From NCBI GenBank assembly GCA_022567055.1, contig JADFHU010000087.1, positions 1 through 11,909 on the forward strand: a stretch of 11,909 bases of DNA. The letters are read 5' to 3'. The position numbers and the translations under genes were made by a program. The notes below the pieces were generated by a model that ran no database searches, was not told the DNA's origin, and saw nothing but the letters and a program-made list of their open reading frames with translations. Below, piece by piece: positions 6,282 to 11,909 of this stretch; within the stretch, counting starts at the first letter, position 1, and the number at the start of each line of letters is the position of its first letter. The stretch is from Planctomycetota bacterium. GTDB lineage: Bacteria; Planctomycetota; Phycisphaerae; Sedimentisphaerales; Anaerobacaceae.

Positions 6282-7751
6282 ATGAAGCGACGCCTATTCA
6301 TCCTGGTTACACTCTTTGGACTCAATCTCGGTCTCCCCCTGAGCGCAGCGGAGAAACCAAACATCCTGTTCATTGCGATTGACGACCAGAACGACTGGAT
6401 CGGCGCGTTGAAGGGCCACCCCCAGGCGCGGACGCCCAATATCGATCGCCTGGCCCAACGGGGTACGCTCTTCACCAACGCCCATTGTCAGTCACCCCTG
6501 TGCAATCCCAGCCGAACCAGCCTAATGACGGGACTACGCCCTTCGACGACAGGGGTTTATGGTCTCGCACCCTGGTTTCGGTCGCTTGATGAATACAAGG
6601 ATCTCGTGAGTCTGCCGCAGTACCTGAGCCGCCAGGGCTATCGCACCTATACCACCGGCAAGATCTATCACGGCGGTTACGGACGCAAGAAACAGGACCA
6701 GGAGTTTCAGGTCATCGGACCGCCGCCCGGCGTAGGGGTTCGTCCAAAGGCCAAACTGGTCAACACCCCTTCCAATCATCCATTGATGGATTGGGGCGTC
6801 TTTCCCCATCGCGACGAGGACAAGGGAGACTGGAAGGTAGCCGCCTGGGGCATCGAACAGCTCAAGGCGAAACCTAAAGAACCTTTCTTTCTCTCGGTAG
6901 GTTTCTTCCTGCCCCATGTCCCCTGTTACGCGACCCAGAAATGGTTCGACCTGCATCCGGAAGAATCGCTAATCCTTCCGCCCATCCTGCGCCAGGATCG
7001 CGCGGACACGCCCCGCTTCTCCTGGTATTTGCACTGGCAACTCCCCGAACCGCGGCTCAAATTCATGGAAGAAGCCGGGGAATTGAAGAACTTCGTGCGA
7101 TCCTACCTGGCCTGTACCAGTTTCATCGATAGCCTCATCGGCGATCTCATCGAGGCACTGGAGGCGAGTGGTCGGGCAGACAATACCCTCATCGTGCTCT
7201 GGTCTGACCACGGCTACCATCTAGGTGAAAAGGAGATCACCGGCAAGAATACCCTCTGGGATCGGTCGACGCGTGTACCCCTACTCTTCGCCGGACCAGG
7301 CGTCACTGCCAATGCCCGCTGCAGCCAACCAGTGGAACTGCTTGATATCTATCCCACCCTACTGGAACTCTGCAGCCTTCCCGACAACGATCGACTGGAG
7401 GGACATAGCCTGGCCCCGCAACTTAGAGACGCCCAGGCGAAACGTCGCTGGCCTGCCATCACCACCCACAACCAGAACAACCACGGCATCCGCACGGAAG
7501 ACTGGCGTTACATCCGCTACGCCGATGGGTCAGAAGAGTTGTACGACATGCGTAAGGACCCGAACGAGTGGCGCAACCTAGCAGACGATTCCCAATTCAC
7601 GGAGATCCTGCGCGACCACCGCCGGTGGCTGCCAGAGAAGAACGTCCCGCCGGCGCCGGGCAGTCGCCATCGCATCCTCACCTACAACGAAGGTGTCGCC
7701 AACTGGGAAGACAAGGACATCGATCCGAAAGAACCCATTCCTGAGATTTGA
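6282..7751 (+). CDS. Secreted sulfatase, iduronate-2-sulfatase-like
   Basis: The product is 489 residues from the ATG at 6282, chosen for AAGGAGG (6271-6277) and for a signal peptide (residues 1-22, ending PLSAA). The alkaline-phosphatase-superfamily sulfatase core begins with KPNILFIAIDDQ, where Asp34 and Asp35 are metal ligands. The motif CNPSR at 74-78 makes Cys74 the residue that would be converted to formylglycine. TGKIYHG (about 125-131) gives the active-site Lys127 and His130. WSDHGYHLGEK (307-317) gives the metal ligands Asp309 and His310. The sequence around Cys74 (LCNPSRTSLMTGLRPSTTGVY) resembles iduronate-2-sulfatases rather than choline or aryl sulfatases; the exact sulfated glycan is unknown. 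The C-terminal part has the usual ELYDMRKDPNEWRNLA segment. No maturation enzyme (FGE or anSME) is in the window. Divergent from ThuA. Confidence 0.93.
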   Translation: MKRRLFILVTLFGLNLGLPLSAAEKPNILFIAIDDQNDWIGALKGHPQARTPNIDRLAQRGTLFTNAHCQSPLCNPSRTSLMTGLRPSTTGVYGLAPWFRSLDEYKDLVSLPQYLSRQGYRTYTTGKIYHGGYGRKKQDQEFQVIGPPPGVGVRPKAKLVNTPSNHPLMDWGVFPHRDEDKGDWKVAAWGIEQLKAKPKEPFFLSVGFFLPHVPCYATQKWFDLHPEESLILPPILRQDRADTPRFSWYLHWQLPEPRLKFMEEAGELKNFVRSYLACTSFIDSLIGDLIEALEASGRADNTLIVLWSDHGYHLGEKEITGKNTLWDRSTRVPLLFAGPGVTANARCSQPVELLDIYPTLLELCSLPDNDRLEGHSLAPQLRDAQAKRRWPAITTHNQNNHGIRTEDWRYIRYADGSEELYDMRKDPNEWRNLADDSQFTEILRDHRRWLPEKNVPPAPGSRHRILTYNEGVANWEDKDIDPKEPIPEI

Positions 7752-8102
7752 TGTGTTGGTGCGCCTTATTCGCCCCGTCGTGCATTGAACGAGGGAGGCC
7801 AGAGTGAGCCTGTGCCCTTTCCGCCGAGAGGGACTCTATTCAAATCAAGGTAGGCACCGCTGACAAGCACAGAGGAAAAGGAGATCGGAAAGACATGCTG
7901 TTTTAGATTACGCGCTGTCCCGAGAATCCGATTGTCTGAGCCGGCAAGCGGCCCGCACGTATGAGCGTGCTCTGAACAGATCTCAATAAGAATGGTAAGG
8001 CAAGCAGTCCCAGGCCCAGAGCGAAACTATCCTCTGGGATCTCCTCCGAAATGATATCAGTGGCAGGGCGACGACTTCCAACCACAGGCTTGATCGCGCG
8101 CA
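7752..8102. other. Intergenic region with a doubtful small ORF
   Basis: This stretch has no clear gene or terminator after the sulfatase. It contains a 5-bp hairpin (GCACG 7955-7959 with CGTGC 7966-7970). Most of its right part is an open minus-strand frame overlapping the HEPN stop codon, described separately. Confidence 0.4.
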
Positions 8103-8106
8103 TCAT
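7903..8106 (-). pseudogene. Possible relic of a PEP-CTERM-type C-terminus, or chance ORF
   Basis: This 67-residue frame starts at an ATG that overlaps the HEPN stop as ATGA, so it could be translationally coupled. Residues 20-42 read SEEIPED followed by a hydrophobic stretch (FALGLGLLALPFLL) and Arg. That resembles a PEP-CTERM sorting signal (VPEP, one helix, arginine cluster). The tail after the helix is 25 residues longer than such signals and lacks the arginine cluster, and residues 1-19 look random. I read it as either a decayed gene end or a coincidence. It could also be a small membrane protein belonging to the toxin-antitoxin operon. Confidence 0.3.
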
Positions 8107-8498
8107 GGGGCAGCCCTCGTAATCTCGGTTTCGACAAGCCTACGCAAGGCGTAGACTAACTCCAATGCGGCCCCGCGATCAAAATTCTCATGCTGCTCGA
8201 ACAGGCCGTACCGAAACTCCCATGCAAACCGCGTGATCCGTTCGAGAGCGCGCAAGTGATCGGGAAAGGCGTAGCCGGATCGATCCAGGGCTTCGATAAG
8301 TGCGGCCAGATCATGACTGTGACGGAAAACTACTTGACGCGCCGAGAGCAATGCTTTCAGCAACTTCTCAGCCGCCTGCTGGCAATGAAACCCTATGATC
8401 GAGTCTCCAATGTCGGAATGTAACATCAGAGCGGCCGCGGCTCGCTCGTCTTCCATCGCCTTTGCCAGTAGAATCCGTGCCTGCTCAAGCTGCTTCAT
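8103..8498 (-). CDS. HEPN-domain protein, toxin partner of MNT nucleotidyltransferase
   Basis: The product is 131 residues and almost entirely helical. The HEPN signature CQQAAEKLLKALL lies at residues 39-51, with RHSHDLAALI at 59-68. The candidate ribonuclease motif is Arg96-x6-His103 (RYGLFEQH), which fits the loose R-X4-6-H pattern. Related HEPN proteins without an active motif have RYP at this place, so activity is uncertain, and the tyrosine of the usual RX4HXY motif is not in place (Phe106 follows). In MNT-HEPN modules the HEPN protein is the RNase toxin and MNT inactivates it by adding AMP. The start codon lies 14 bases inside the end of the MNT gene, without a clear Shine-Dalgarno sequence, so translation is probably coupled. 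Confidence 0.85.
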   Translation of the reverse strand: MKQLEQARILLAKAMEDERAAAALMLHSDIGDSIIGFHCQQAAEKLLKALLSARQVVFRHSHDLAALIEALDRSGYAFPDHLRALERITRFAWEFRYGLFEQHENFDRGAALELVYALRRLVETEITRAAP

Positions 8499-8838
8499 AG
8501 AGTGTCATCCCATCCTGCATGGCTTCGTAGTAGACGTTGCCCGGCGTATCCTTCCAATACTCGAACTTAACGCGGTCAACCACCACGATATCCGCCGGCA
8601 TCAACAGCCCGTGAAGTGCCCGATGTAGCCCCCCGGATTCGCCCACGGCATCCTTCACGCCGTCTTCGATGACCAGCAGGTCAAGGTCGCTGTCTATTAG
8701 GCCATCCCCTCTGGCTTGGGATCCGAAGAGAATGATCTTTGCCGGATGAGCTGTTTCGACGATTCGGCGTACAGCCTCCTGAATTTTTTCAGGGGTCACA
8801 CCCCAGCTCGGCTGCAAATCGTTCGCGGGAGATTCCAT
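8485..8838 (-). CDS. MNT-type nucleotidyltransferase, antitoxin of HEPN pair
   Basis: The product is 117 residues, typical of minimal nucleotidyltransferases. The GSX10DXD signature is complete: Gly39-Ser40, then Asp51 and Asp53. A third candidate acidic residue is Asp83 in PADIVVVD. All three carboxylates for metal-dependent nucleotidyl transfer are therefore present, and the enzyme is probably active. In the characterised MntA-HepT pair the partner adds AMP to the HEPN toxin. GGAG lies 11 bases before the ATG at 8836-8838. It is the first gene of the pair, overlaps the HEPN gene by 14 bases, and has a plausible promoter directly upstream. A housekeeping rather than toxin-antitoxin role cannot be excluded from sequence. 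Confidence 0.87.
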   Translation of the reverse strand: MESPANDLQPSWGVTPEKIQEAVRRIVETAHPAKIILFGSQARGDGLIDSDLDLLVIEDGVKDAVGESGGLHRALHGLLMPADIVVVDRVKFEYWKDTPGNVYYEAMQDGMTLYEAA

Positions 8839-8878
8839 CGTTTATTAGTCTCCAACAAGGCTCATGCAATGTGATTAC

Positions 8879-8906
8879 ACTATACTCATACCATGGTGCC
8901 CCTCAA
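8879..8906 (-). promoter_or_regulatory. Putative promoter of the MNT-HEPN operon
   Basis: On the minus strand, TTGAGG (8901-8906) and TATAGT (8879-8884) are 16 bases apart and match the consensus at 4 and 5 of 6 positions. Transcription would start near 8872, about 33 bases before the MNT start codon. The -35 box lies within the palindrome at 8901-8920. Confidence 0.45.
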
Positions 8907-8920
8907 AAGGTTTTTTGAGG
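8901..8920. promoter_or_regulatory. 8-bp perfect palindrome over the -35 box
   Basis: CCTCAAAA (8901-8908) and TTTTGAGG (8913-8920) are perfect reverse complements with a 4-base spacer. This covers the -35 of the putative MNT-HEPN promoter, a suitable place for an autoregulatory operator. Such symmetric sites are usual in toxin-antitoxin operons, but the MNT-HEPN proteins here have no recognisable DNA-binding domain. A short terminator-like stem is the alternative. Confidence 0.4.
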
Positions 8921-9178
8921 ACACTGCCGGCGAGCCGGGTCCGCGGACTAGGCGACCTGGAAGGATCACCCTGTGCCCGGGTCTCCGAACGGTTCTACAC
9001 TTCCTCATACCCGACACGTCTCGCTCAGGTTTCGTGTCAAAAACCCGCTCGCTCTCCCTTCGGGTCTGCCCTCGGCCATGAGCTTGGGCCGAATGGCGCC
9101 TCAGGGTCGACGACAGGCCGACAAGAGAGCATTCTGAGGGCGAACTGGAACGACAGCCGCTAAACGAAGGAGGTCGGC

Positions 9179-9438
9179 ATGAAACGTATCTGTCTGGTGA
9201 TCTTGACCATCGCCTTAGGAATTGCGTCGGACGCCCCCGGGCAGCATCTGAACTGCGTGATATCTCGCGGAAGGAGGTCGAGGCCGCCTTCGATCGACCT
9301 GTGCCGTCCCATCCGCGGCTCTTCATAACAATGGCAGGCTCCGGCCAAACCGGGACCAGACCCAATATCGTCCTCATCATGTCGGATGGCATGGGGTTCA
9401 GCGATCTCGTTGACTGCATCCGGCTGCATCGACGGTAG
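9179..9438 (+). pseudogene. Chimeric gene relic: signal peptide, unknown segment, sulfatase N-terminus
   Basis: A well-formed start (AAGGAGG at 9167-9173, ATG at 9179) opens a signal peptide, MKRICLVILTIALGIAS. That frame then loses sense and stops at 9326-9328. The meaningful frame continues after a one-base shift near the C5G3 run at 9233-9240. It reads ELRDISRKEVEAAF (from about 9250), then SHPRLFI, which recalls N-termini of heparinase-type or alginate-lyase-type proteins. It then reads RPNIVLIMSDGMGFSDL (from about 9354), a clear sulfatase N-terminus, before a TAG at 9436-9438. The formylglycine motif and everything after are absent. So this is a broken gene, probably with an internal deletion that joined two genes. 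If the shift at the homopolymer is a sequencing error, the relic would still be truncated. Confidence 0.7.
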
Positions 9439-9820
9439 AACCAACATCGCCTGCTCCCGCCTTCGCTAAAGCTATGGCGGACAGGTCGCCGTCTTTGCCA
9501 GGCACGAAGAATTGCTCGCTCTCCCCTCGAAGAAGCTCTCATTCGAGTCTGAGCCTGCCTTCGACTGGCCCTAAGGGGCCGCTCTGGCCCATCGAATGGG
9601 AGGGCTCATCCCTCAGAGTCGAAGACGGGGCAGGCGGGCCAACGATGGGGTTTTCAGACAGAGCCTAGACTCTCACAGAGACGTCGTTGGGTCGACTACA
9701 GACGCGCGTGTATGCAATAGTTTTGTATCGTTGGCGTCTAAGTGTACAATAGCGCCAGTCGACTTATGGACGGATGAATTGTATCAACAAATTGCGAATT
9801 TTTCGGAAGGAGAGTGTGAT
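9439..9820. other. Non-coding spacer with several inverted repeats
   Basis: I see no gene. CCGCC (9457-9461) and GGCGG (9476-9480) flank TTCGCTAAAGCTAT. CATTCGA (9540-9546) pairs with TCGAATG (9592-9598). TTCGAGTCTGAG (9542-9553) nearly mirrors CTCAGAGTCGAA (9612-9623). GGCCC and GGGCC form a short stem near 9568-9581. The folded look suggests a repeat element or a structured RNA. The right part carries the putative promoter of the CotH relic. Confidence 0.5.
9723..9750 (+). promoter_or_regulatory. Putative promoter of the lamin-tail/CotH relic
   Basis: TTGTAT (9723-9728) and TACAAT (9745-9750) are separated by 16 bases and match the consensus at 4 and 5 of 6 positions. Transcription would start near 9757, giving a leader of about 64 bases with a GGAAGGAG Shine-Dalgarno sequence (9805-9812). 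Confidence 0.4.
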
Positions 9821-10631
9821 ATGAGCCATGGGATCACGGCGTTGCGAATTCTGCTGGGATGCGTTCTAGGGTCAGTGTGCGTCGCCGGCCCAGTTGTGAT
9901 CAACGAGTTCATGGCGTCGAACAGTGGCGTTGTCAAGGATCCGCAGGGCCAATACGACGACTGGATCGAGTTCTATAATCCCACGGAGACTGCCCTCGAC
10001 GTCGGGGGCATGTATCTGACCGACGATCTGGGCGGTCGAGATGAAGACTATGATGTGCTCAAACACAACGCAAGTCGGGTCGTTTCCGGCTCGTCAGCCA
10101 GTTACCAGGCCATCCTCAGCCTTGCCAATGCCGACCTGAGGATTCCGGAGAACTACCAGCTCATCCAGGAGGTCCTGGACGTGCCTGGCCTGATCGACTA
10201 TCTGATCATGAACTATTACGTCGGCAACTGGGACTGGGCCCATCAAAACTGGTAAGCGTCACGGAACCGCGTGGATCCGAACGGACGCTGGCGCTACCAC
10301 AGTTGGGACGCAGAGCACATCATGGAGGGACTGTTCGAGGACGTAACGGGTAGCATCAGCGACGGGAGCCCAACCGACCTGCATCGGCGTCTCCTGGCGA
10401 ACGACGCCCTACACGGGCAATCTCAGCAACAGGAGCGAACGCATCAAACTCGCGGATGCCCTGGGAGCAACCATCCTGGATTTCCGCTACGATGATGGCT
10501 GGTATGGCGGAACGGACGGCGATGGATTGTCCCTGGAGGTCGCTGACGTGGCGCATGCCGATCCCGATCGCTTTTCTGAAAAACAGACCTGGTGGCCCAG
10601 CCTCGATCTTGGTGGATCACCGGGTCGGTGA
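9821..10631 (+). pseudogene. Lamin-tail / CotH-kinase-like protein relic
   Basis: The ATG at 9821 follows GGAAGGAG by eight bases. Residues 1-21 are a signal peptide. VVINEFMASNS through DWIEFYNP to GGMYLTDDLGG is a lamin-tail domain, cut short. The frame passes directly into the middle of a CotH-like domain (DYDVLKHN, then LIDYLIMNYYVGNWDW), so several hundred codons seem to be missing at this join. A TAA at 10253-10255 sits where CotH proteins have NWY. The same frame then continues with sense: NRVDPNGRWRYHSWDAEH and SPTDLHRRLLAND (to about 10403). After a frame change the sequence 10401-10631 encodes the end of a second lamin-tail domain (YTGNLSNRSERIKLADALG, ILDFRYDDGW, TDGDGLSLE, GGSPG). 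At least three lesions show this gene is dead unless the stop is read through. The intact parent would have been a large secreted protein. Confidence 0.82.
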
Positions 10632-10958
10632 ACCGAGGCAGTTCCCGTCGATGCTCACGCGGGGCACTCGCCATGCCGCCCGCACAAATCATCATCGCCA
10701 CCAGCCAACACCATCTCCTGTGAAGGCGATTGTTGTCTAGGTCCTCGGTTCTCGGTCTCATGTATCTGCGGTTTCCTGATGTTTCCCTTTCAGACTTGGT
10801 CTACACCTTCATCGGCTGGAAAGGGGTCGGCCTTGCTATTGTGGGGAAGGTGAATCGTGGAGAATTAGATGTGTCGCAATCTGCTCAGGCACAATCCTCA
10901 ATCTGGGCATGGAATGCTAGATCGAATGGCCTGCCATGAGCGAGCGAAGCGAGTCGAA
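10632..10958. other. Spacer between CotH relic and tmRNA gene
   Basis: I see no supported gene. A plus-strand frame at 10730-10939 has no Shine-Dalgarno sequence. Two heptads like those at 3281-3360 occur at 10742-10755. The motif CGAATGG appears at 10923-10929 and 10955-10961, and ATGGC/GCCAT (10926-10937) forms a small palindrome. No T-rich terminator for the tmRNA is visible on the minus strand. Confidence 0.4.
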
Positions 10959-11311
10959 TGGAGGCGGGGGGAATCGAACCCCCGTCCCGTGATGTTTCAA
11001 GGCAAGCTTCTACATGTTTAGTCGATCATTTGAAATTCGCCTTGTCCGTCGCCGAACGACAGGCTCCGAACGCGGCTAGTCTGGTGAAATCTCGTCAAAC
11101 AGTCCCAAACAACCTGTTCAACCAGCCTGCTTTTTGGCGTCCTGTCTCAGCTCGCAGACAAAGCCGAGGAGAACGGGCCAGCCAATTTAGGCAGCCATGC
11201 GCAACTGTGAGTTGCCAATTAAACTTAAGGTACCGGATTTTTAACCAGGCCAACCGGTGTCCTGGACATGCAACTTGGCTCTCCGTCATCCGGTCGATGC
11301 CAGTCGCCCCC
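10959..11311 (-). ncRNA. ssrA: Transfer-messenger RNA (tmRNA)
   Basis: This is a one-piece tmRNA of 353 bases that rescues stalled ribosomes with SmpB. The 5' end, GGGGGCGACTGGCATCGACC (from 11311), pairs with the 3' end CGCCTCC through seven acceptor-stem pairs, one of them G-U. A T-arm, GGGGG-TTCGATT-CCCCC, precedes it, and the discriminator base is A (10959). CCA is not encoded, so it must be added after transcription. The likely tag frame is 11187-11216: GGC as resume codon, peptide GNSQLRMAA, then TAA. The C-terminal Ala-Ala fits the proteolysis signal, but the tag lacks the usual ALAA ending. ORFs on either strand across this region are not genes. Confidence 0.93.
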
Positions 11312-11372
11312 TATGTACTTTTCAAATTGCAGCCCACGCCGGCCGTCCAATAAAGGTTGGCGCGTTTTTGTT

Positions 11373-11378
11373 AGTATA
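11373..11378 (-). promoter_or_regulatory. ssrA: Possible -10 box upstream of tmRNA
   Basis: TATACT on the minus strand lies about 60 bases before the mature tmRNA 5' end. A weak -35 candidate (TGGCGA) lies 16 bases further upstream. It would give a leader that RNase P removes. Evidence is limited to the hexamer. Confidence 0.25.
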
Positions 11379-11462
11379 GCGACTGCACCTGGAATCGCCA
11401 TGACTTTTTCGGCGGGTGCACCCGGGAGCATGAGAAAACATGTTTGTCGGCCGAACTTTTGG

Positions 11463-11490
11463 TTGAAGGATGCGTAATTAGCCATACGAT
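11463..11490 (+). promoter_or_regulatory. Possible promoter of the HtrA-type gene
   Basis: TTGAAG (11463-11468) and TACGAT (11485-11490) have a 16-base spacer and match the consensus at 4 of 6 positions each. Transcription would begin near 11497, about 67 bases before the start codon. Confidence 0.3.
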
Positions 11491-11563
11491 AAGAAGGCTG
11501 GACAGCCCCACGAAAAACCGAGACATGTATCACTGAGTCAAGAGCTAATTAGGAGACAGGAAA

Positions 11564-11909
11564 ATGGACTTGATCTATAGGAATCTGAGATCGCGAGCCA
11601 TCTCAATCGCAGTGGTTTTGGTCGCCGCCACATTCGTAGTGCCTATCGGGGCGGCAGAGACCGAAAGTTTAAAGGCTCTGCGGTCGATGGGCAAGGCCTT
11701 CGCCTCGATTGTGGAAAAAGCCTCCCCCGCCGTGGTGAACATTGTGTGTGAAAAGGAGAGTGGACGAGAGAGTGGTGATCGTTATGGCTTTCGCCAGGAT
11801 CATCCCTTCTTTGACGAGGACTTCTTCGAACGATTCTTCCCTTCGCCGCGCGGTCGCAGCCGAGCGCCTCGGACACAACGCGCCCGAGGCACCGGCTTCA
11901 TCATTTCCC
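11564..11909 (+). CDS. HtrA/DegP-type periplasmic serine protease, 5' part
   Basis: The first 115 codons are present and the gene runs off the window. AGGAG (11551-11555) lies eight bases before the ATG. Residues about 11-32 form a signal peptide or signal anchor ending IGAAE. ASIVEKASPAVVNIVCEK (47-64) is the conserved entry to the trypsin-like domain of HtrA/DegQ proteins. It is followed by the typical flexible loop with DHPFFDEDFFERFF (about 76-89), an arginine-rich stretch and RGTGFIIS (108-115), where the beta-barrel core starts. The catalytic His, Asp and Ser and the PDZ domains lie beyond the end. HtrA proteins remove misfolded proteins in the periplasm. The gene is divergent from tmRNA, another quality-control component, but no shared regulation is shown. 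Confidence 0.88.
   Translation, partial: MDLIYRNLRSRAISIAVVLVAATFVVPIGAAETESLKALRSMGKAFASIVEKASPAVVNIVCEKESGRESGDRYGFRQDHPFFDEDFFERFFPSPRGRSRAPRTQRARGTGFIIS

Larger units (their letters stand above)
8839..9178. other. Intergenic region upstream of the toxin-antitoxin pair and a gene relic
   Basis: The left end carries the putative MNT promoter and an 8-bp palindrome. An inverted GACACG/CGTGTC pair lies near 9013-9040. Overlapping ORFs on both strands (for example plus 8893-9081) lack start signals and have arginine- and serine-rich translations, so I do not call them. The right end has a strong AAGGAGG (9167-9173) in front of the relic that starts at 9179. Confidence 0.45.

Noticed and set aside
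8886..9542. 218-codon minus-strand ORF
   Set aside because: It overlaps the sulfatase-like relic in antisense, is arginine- and serine-rich, and lacks a start signal.
10959..11311. tmRNA gene used as an integration site for the decayed segment
   Set aside because: No integrase, no direct repeat of the tmRNA 3' end elsewhere in the window, and no other mobile-element gene.
11225..11533. 102-codon minus-strand ORF
   Set aside because: It runs into the 5' end of the tmRNA gene and has no ribosome binding site.

Overview
The window reads as bacterial chromosomal DNA, probably from the Planctomycetota/Lentisphaerota/Verrucomicrobiota group or a similar polysaccharide-degrading uncultured lineage. 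The evidence is the mix of families: an iduronate-sulfatase-like sulfatase with its own signal peptide, a ThuA-like secreted protein, a DUF6807 (PmoA-like) secreted protein, a multidomain CE1 esterase, a lamin-tail/CotH relic and lineage-restricted small proteins. No rRNA or other phylogenetic marker apart from tmRNA is present, so this placement is an inference.

Layout. Positions 1-294 hold no convincing gene. A run of minus-strand genes follows: a 71-residue hypothetical protein (295-510), a 78-residue two-helix membrane protein (642-878), a three-domain secreted esterase (1013-2494), a six-helix membrane protein (2545-3222), a DUF6807 protein (3749-5062) and a ThuA-like protein (5157-6053). 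A 526-base gap with a degenerate heptad repeat and a weak terminator candidate splits this run into two likely transcription units. A divergent intergenic region (6054-6281) separates ThuA from a plus-strand sulfatase (6282-7751). An MNT-HEPN toxin-antitoxin pair lies at 8103-8838 (minus). Then comes a gene graveyard (about 9179-10740): a short chimeric relic with sulfatase-like sequence, and a lamin-tail/CotH relic with an in-frame stop, a frameshift and apparent internal deletions. A complete tmRNA gene lies at 10959-11311 (minus). The window ends inside the 5' part of an HtrA/DegP-type protease gene (11564 onward).

Function. The esterase, DUF6807, ThuA and sulfatase genes all encode proteins with export signals. 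They fit an extracytoplasmic glycan-processing locus: sulfate removal, acyl (feruloyl or acetyl) removal, and ThuA/DUF6807 functions that are poorly defined. No transporter, regulator, glycoside hydrolase or sulfatase-maturation enzyme is in view. The 9.2-10.7 kb segment looks like decaying accessory DNA next to a toxin-antitoxin pair and beside the tmRNA gene, which in many bacteria is an integration hotspot. No integrase, transposase or att repeat was seen here.

I did not find a clearly new multi-gene system. The points most worth checking are the inverted repeat that overlaps the esterase stop codon, the heptad repeats, the composite pseudogenes, the unusual tmRNA tag, and the palindrome over the toxin-antitoxin promoter.
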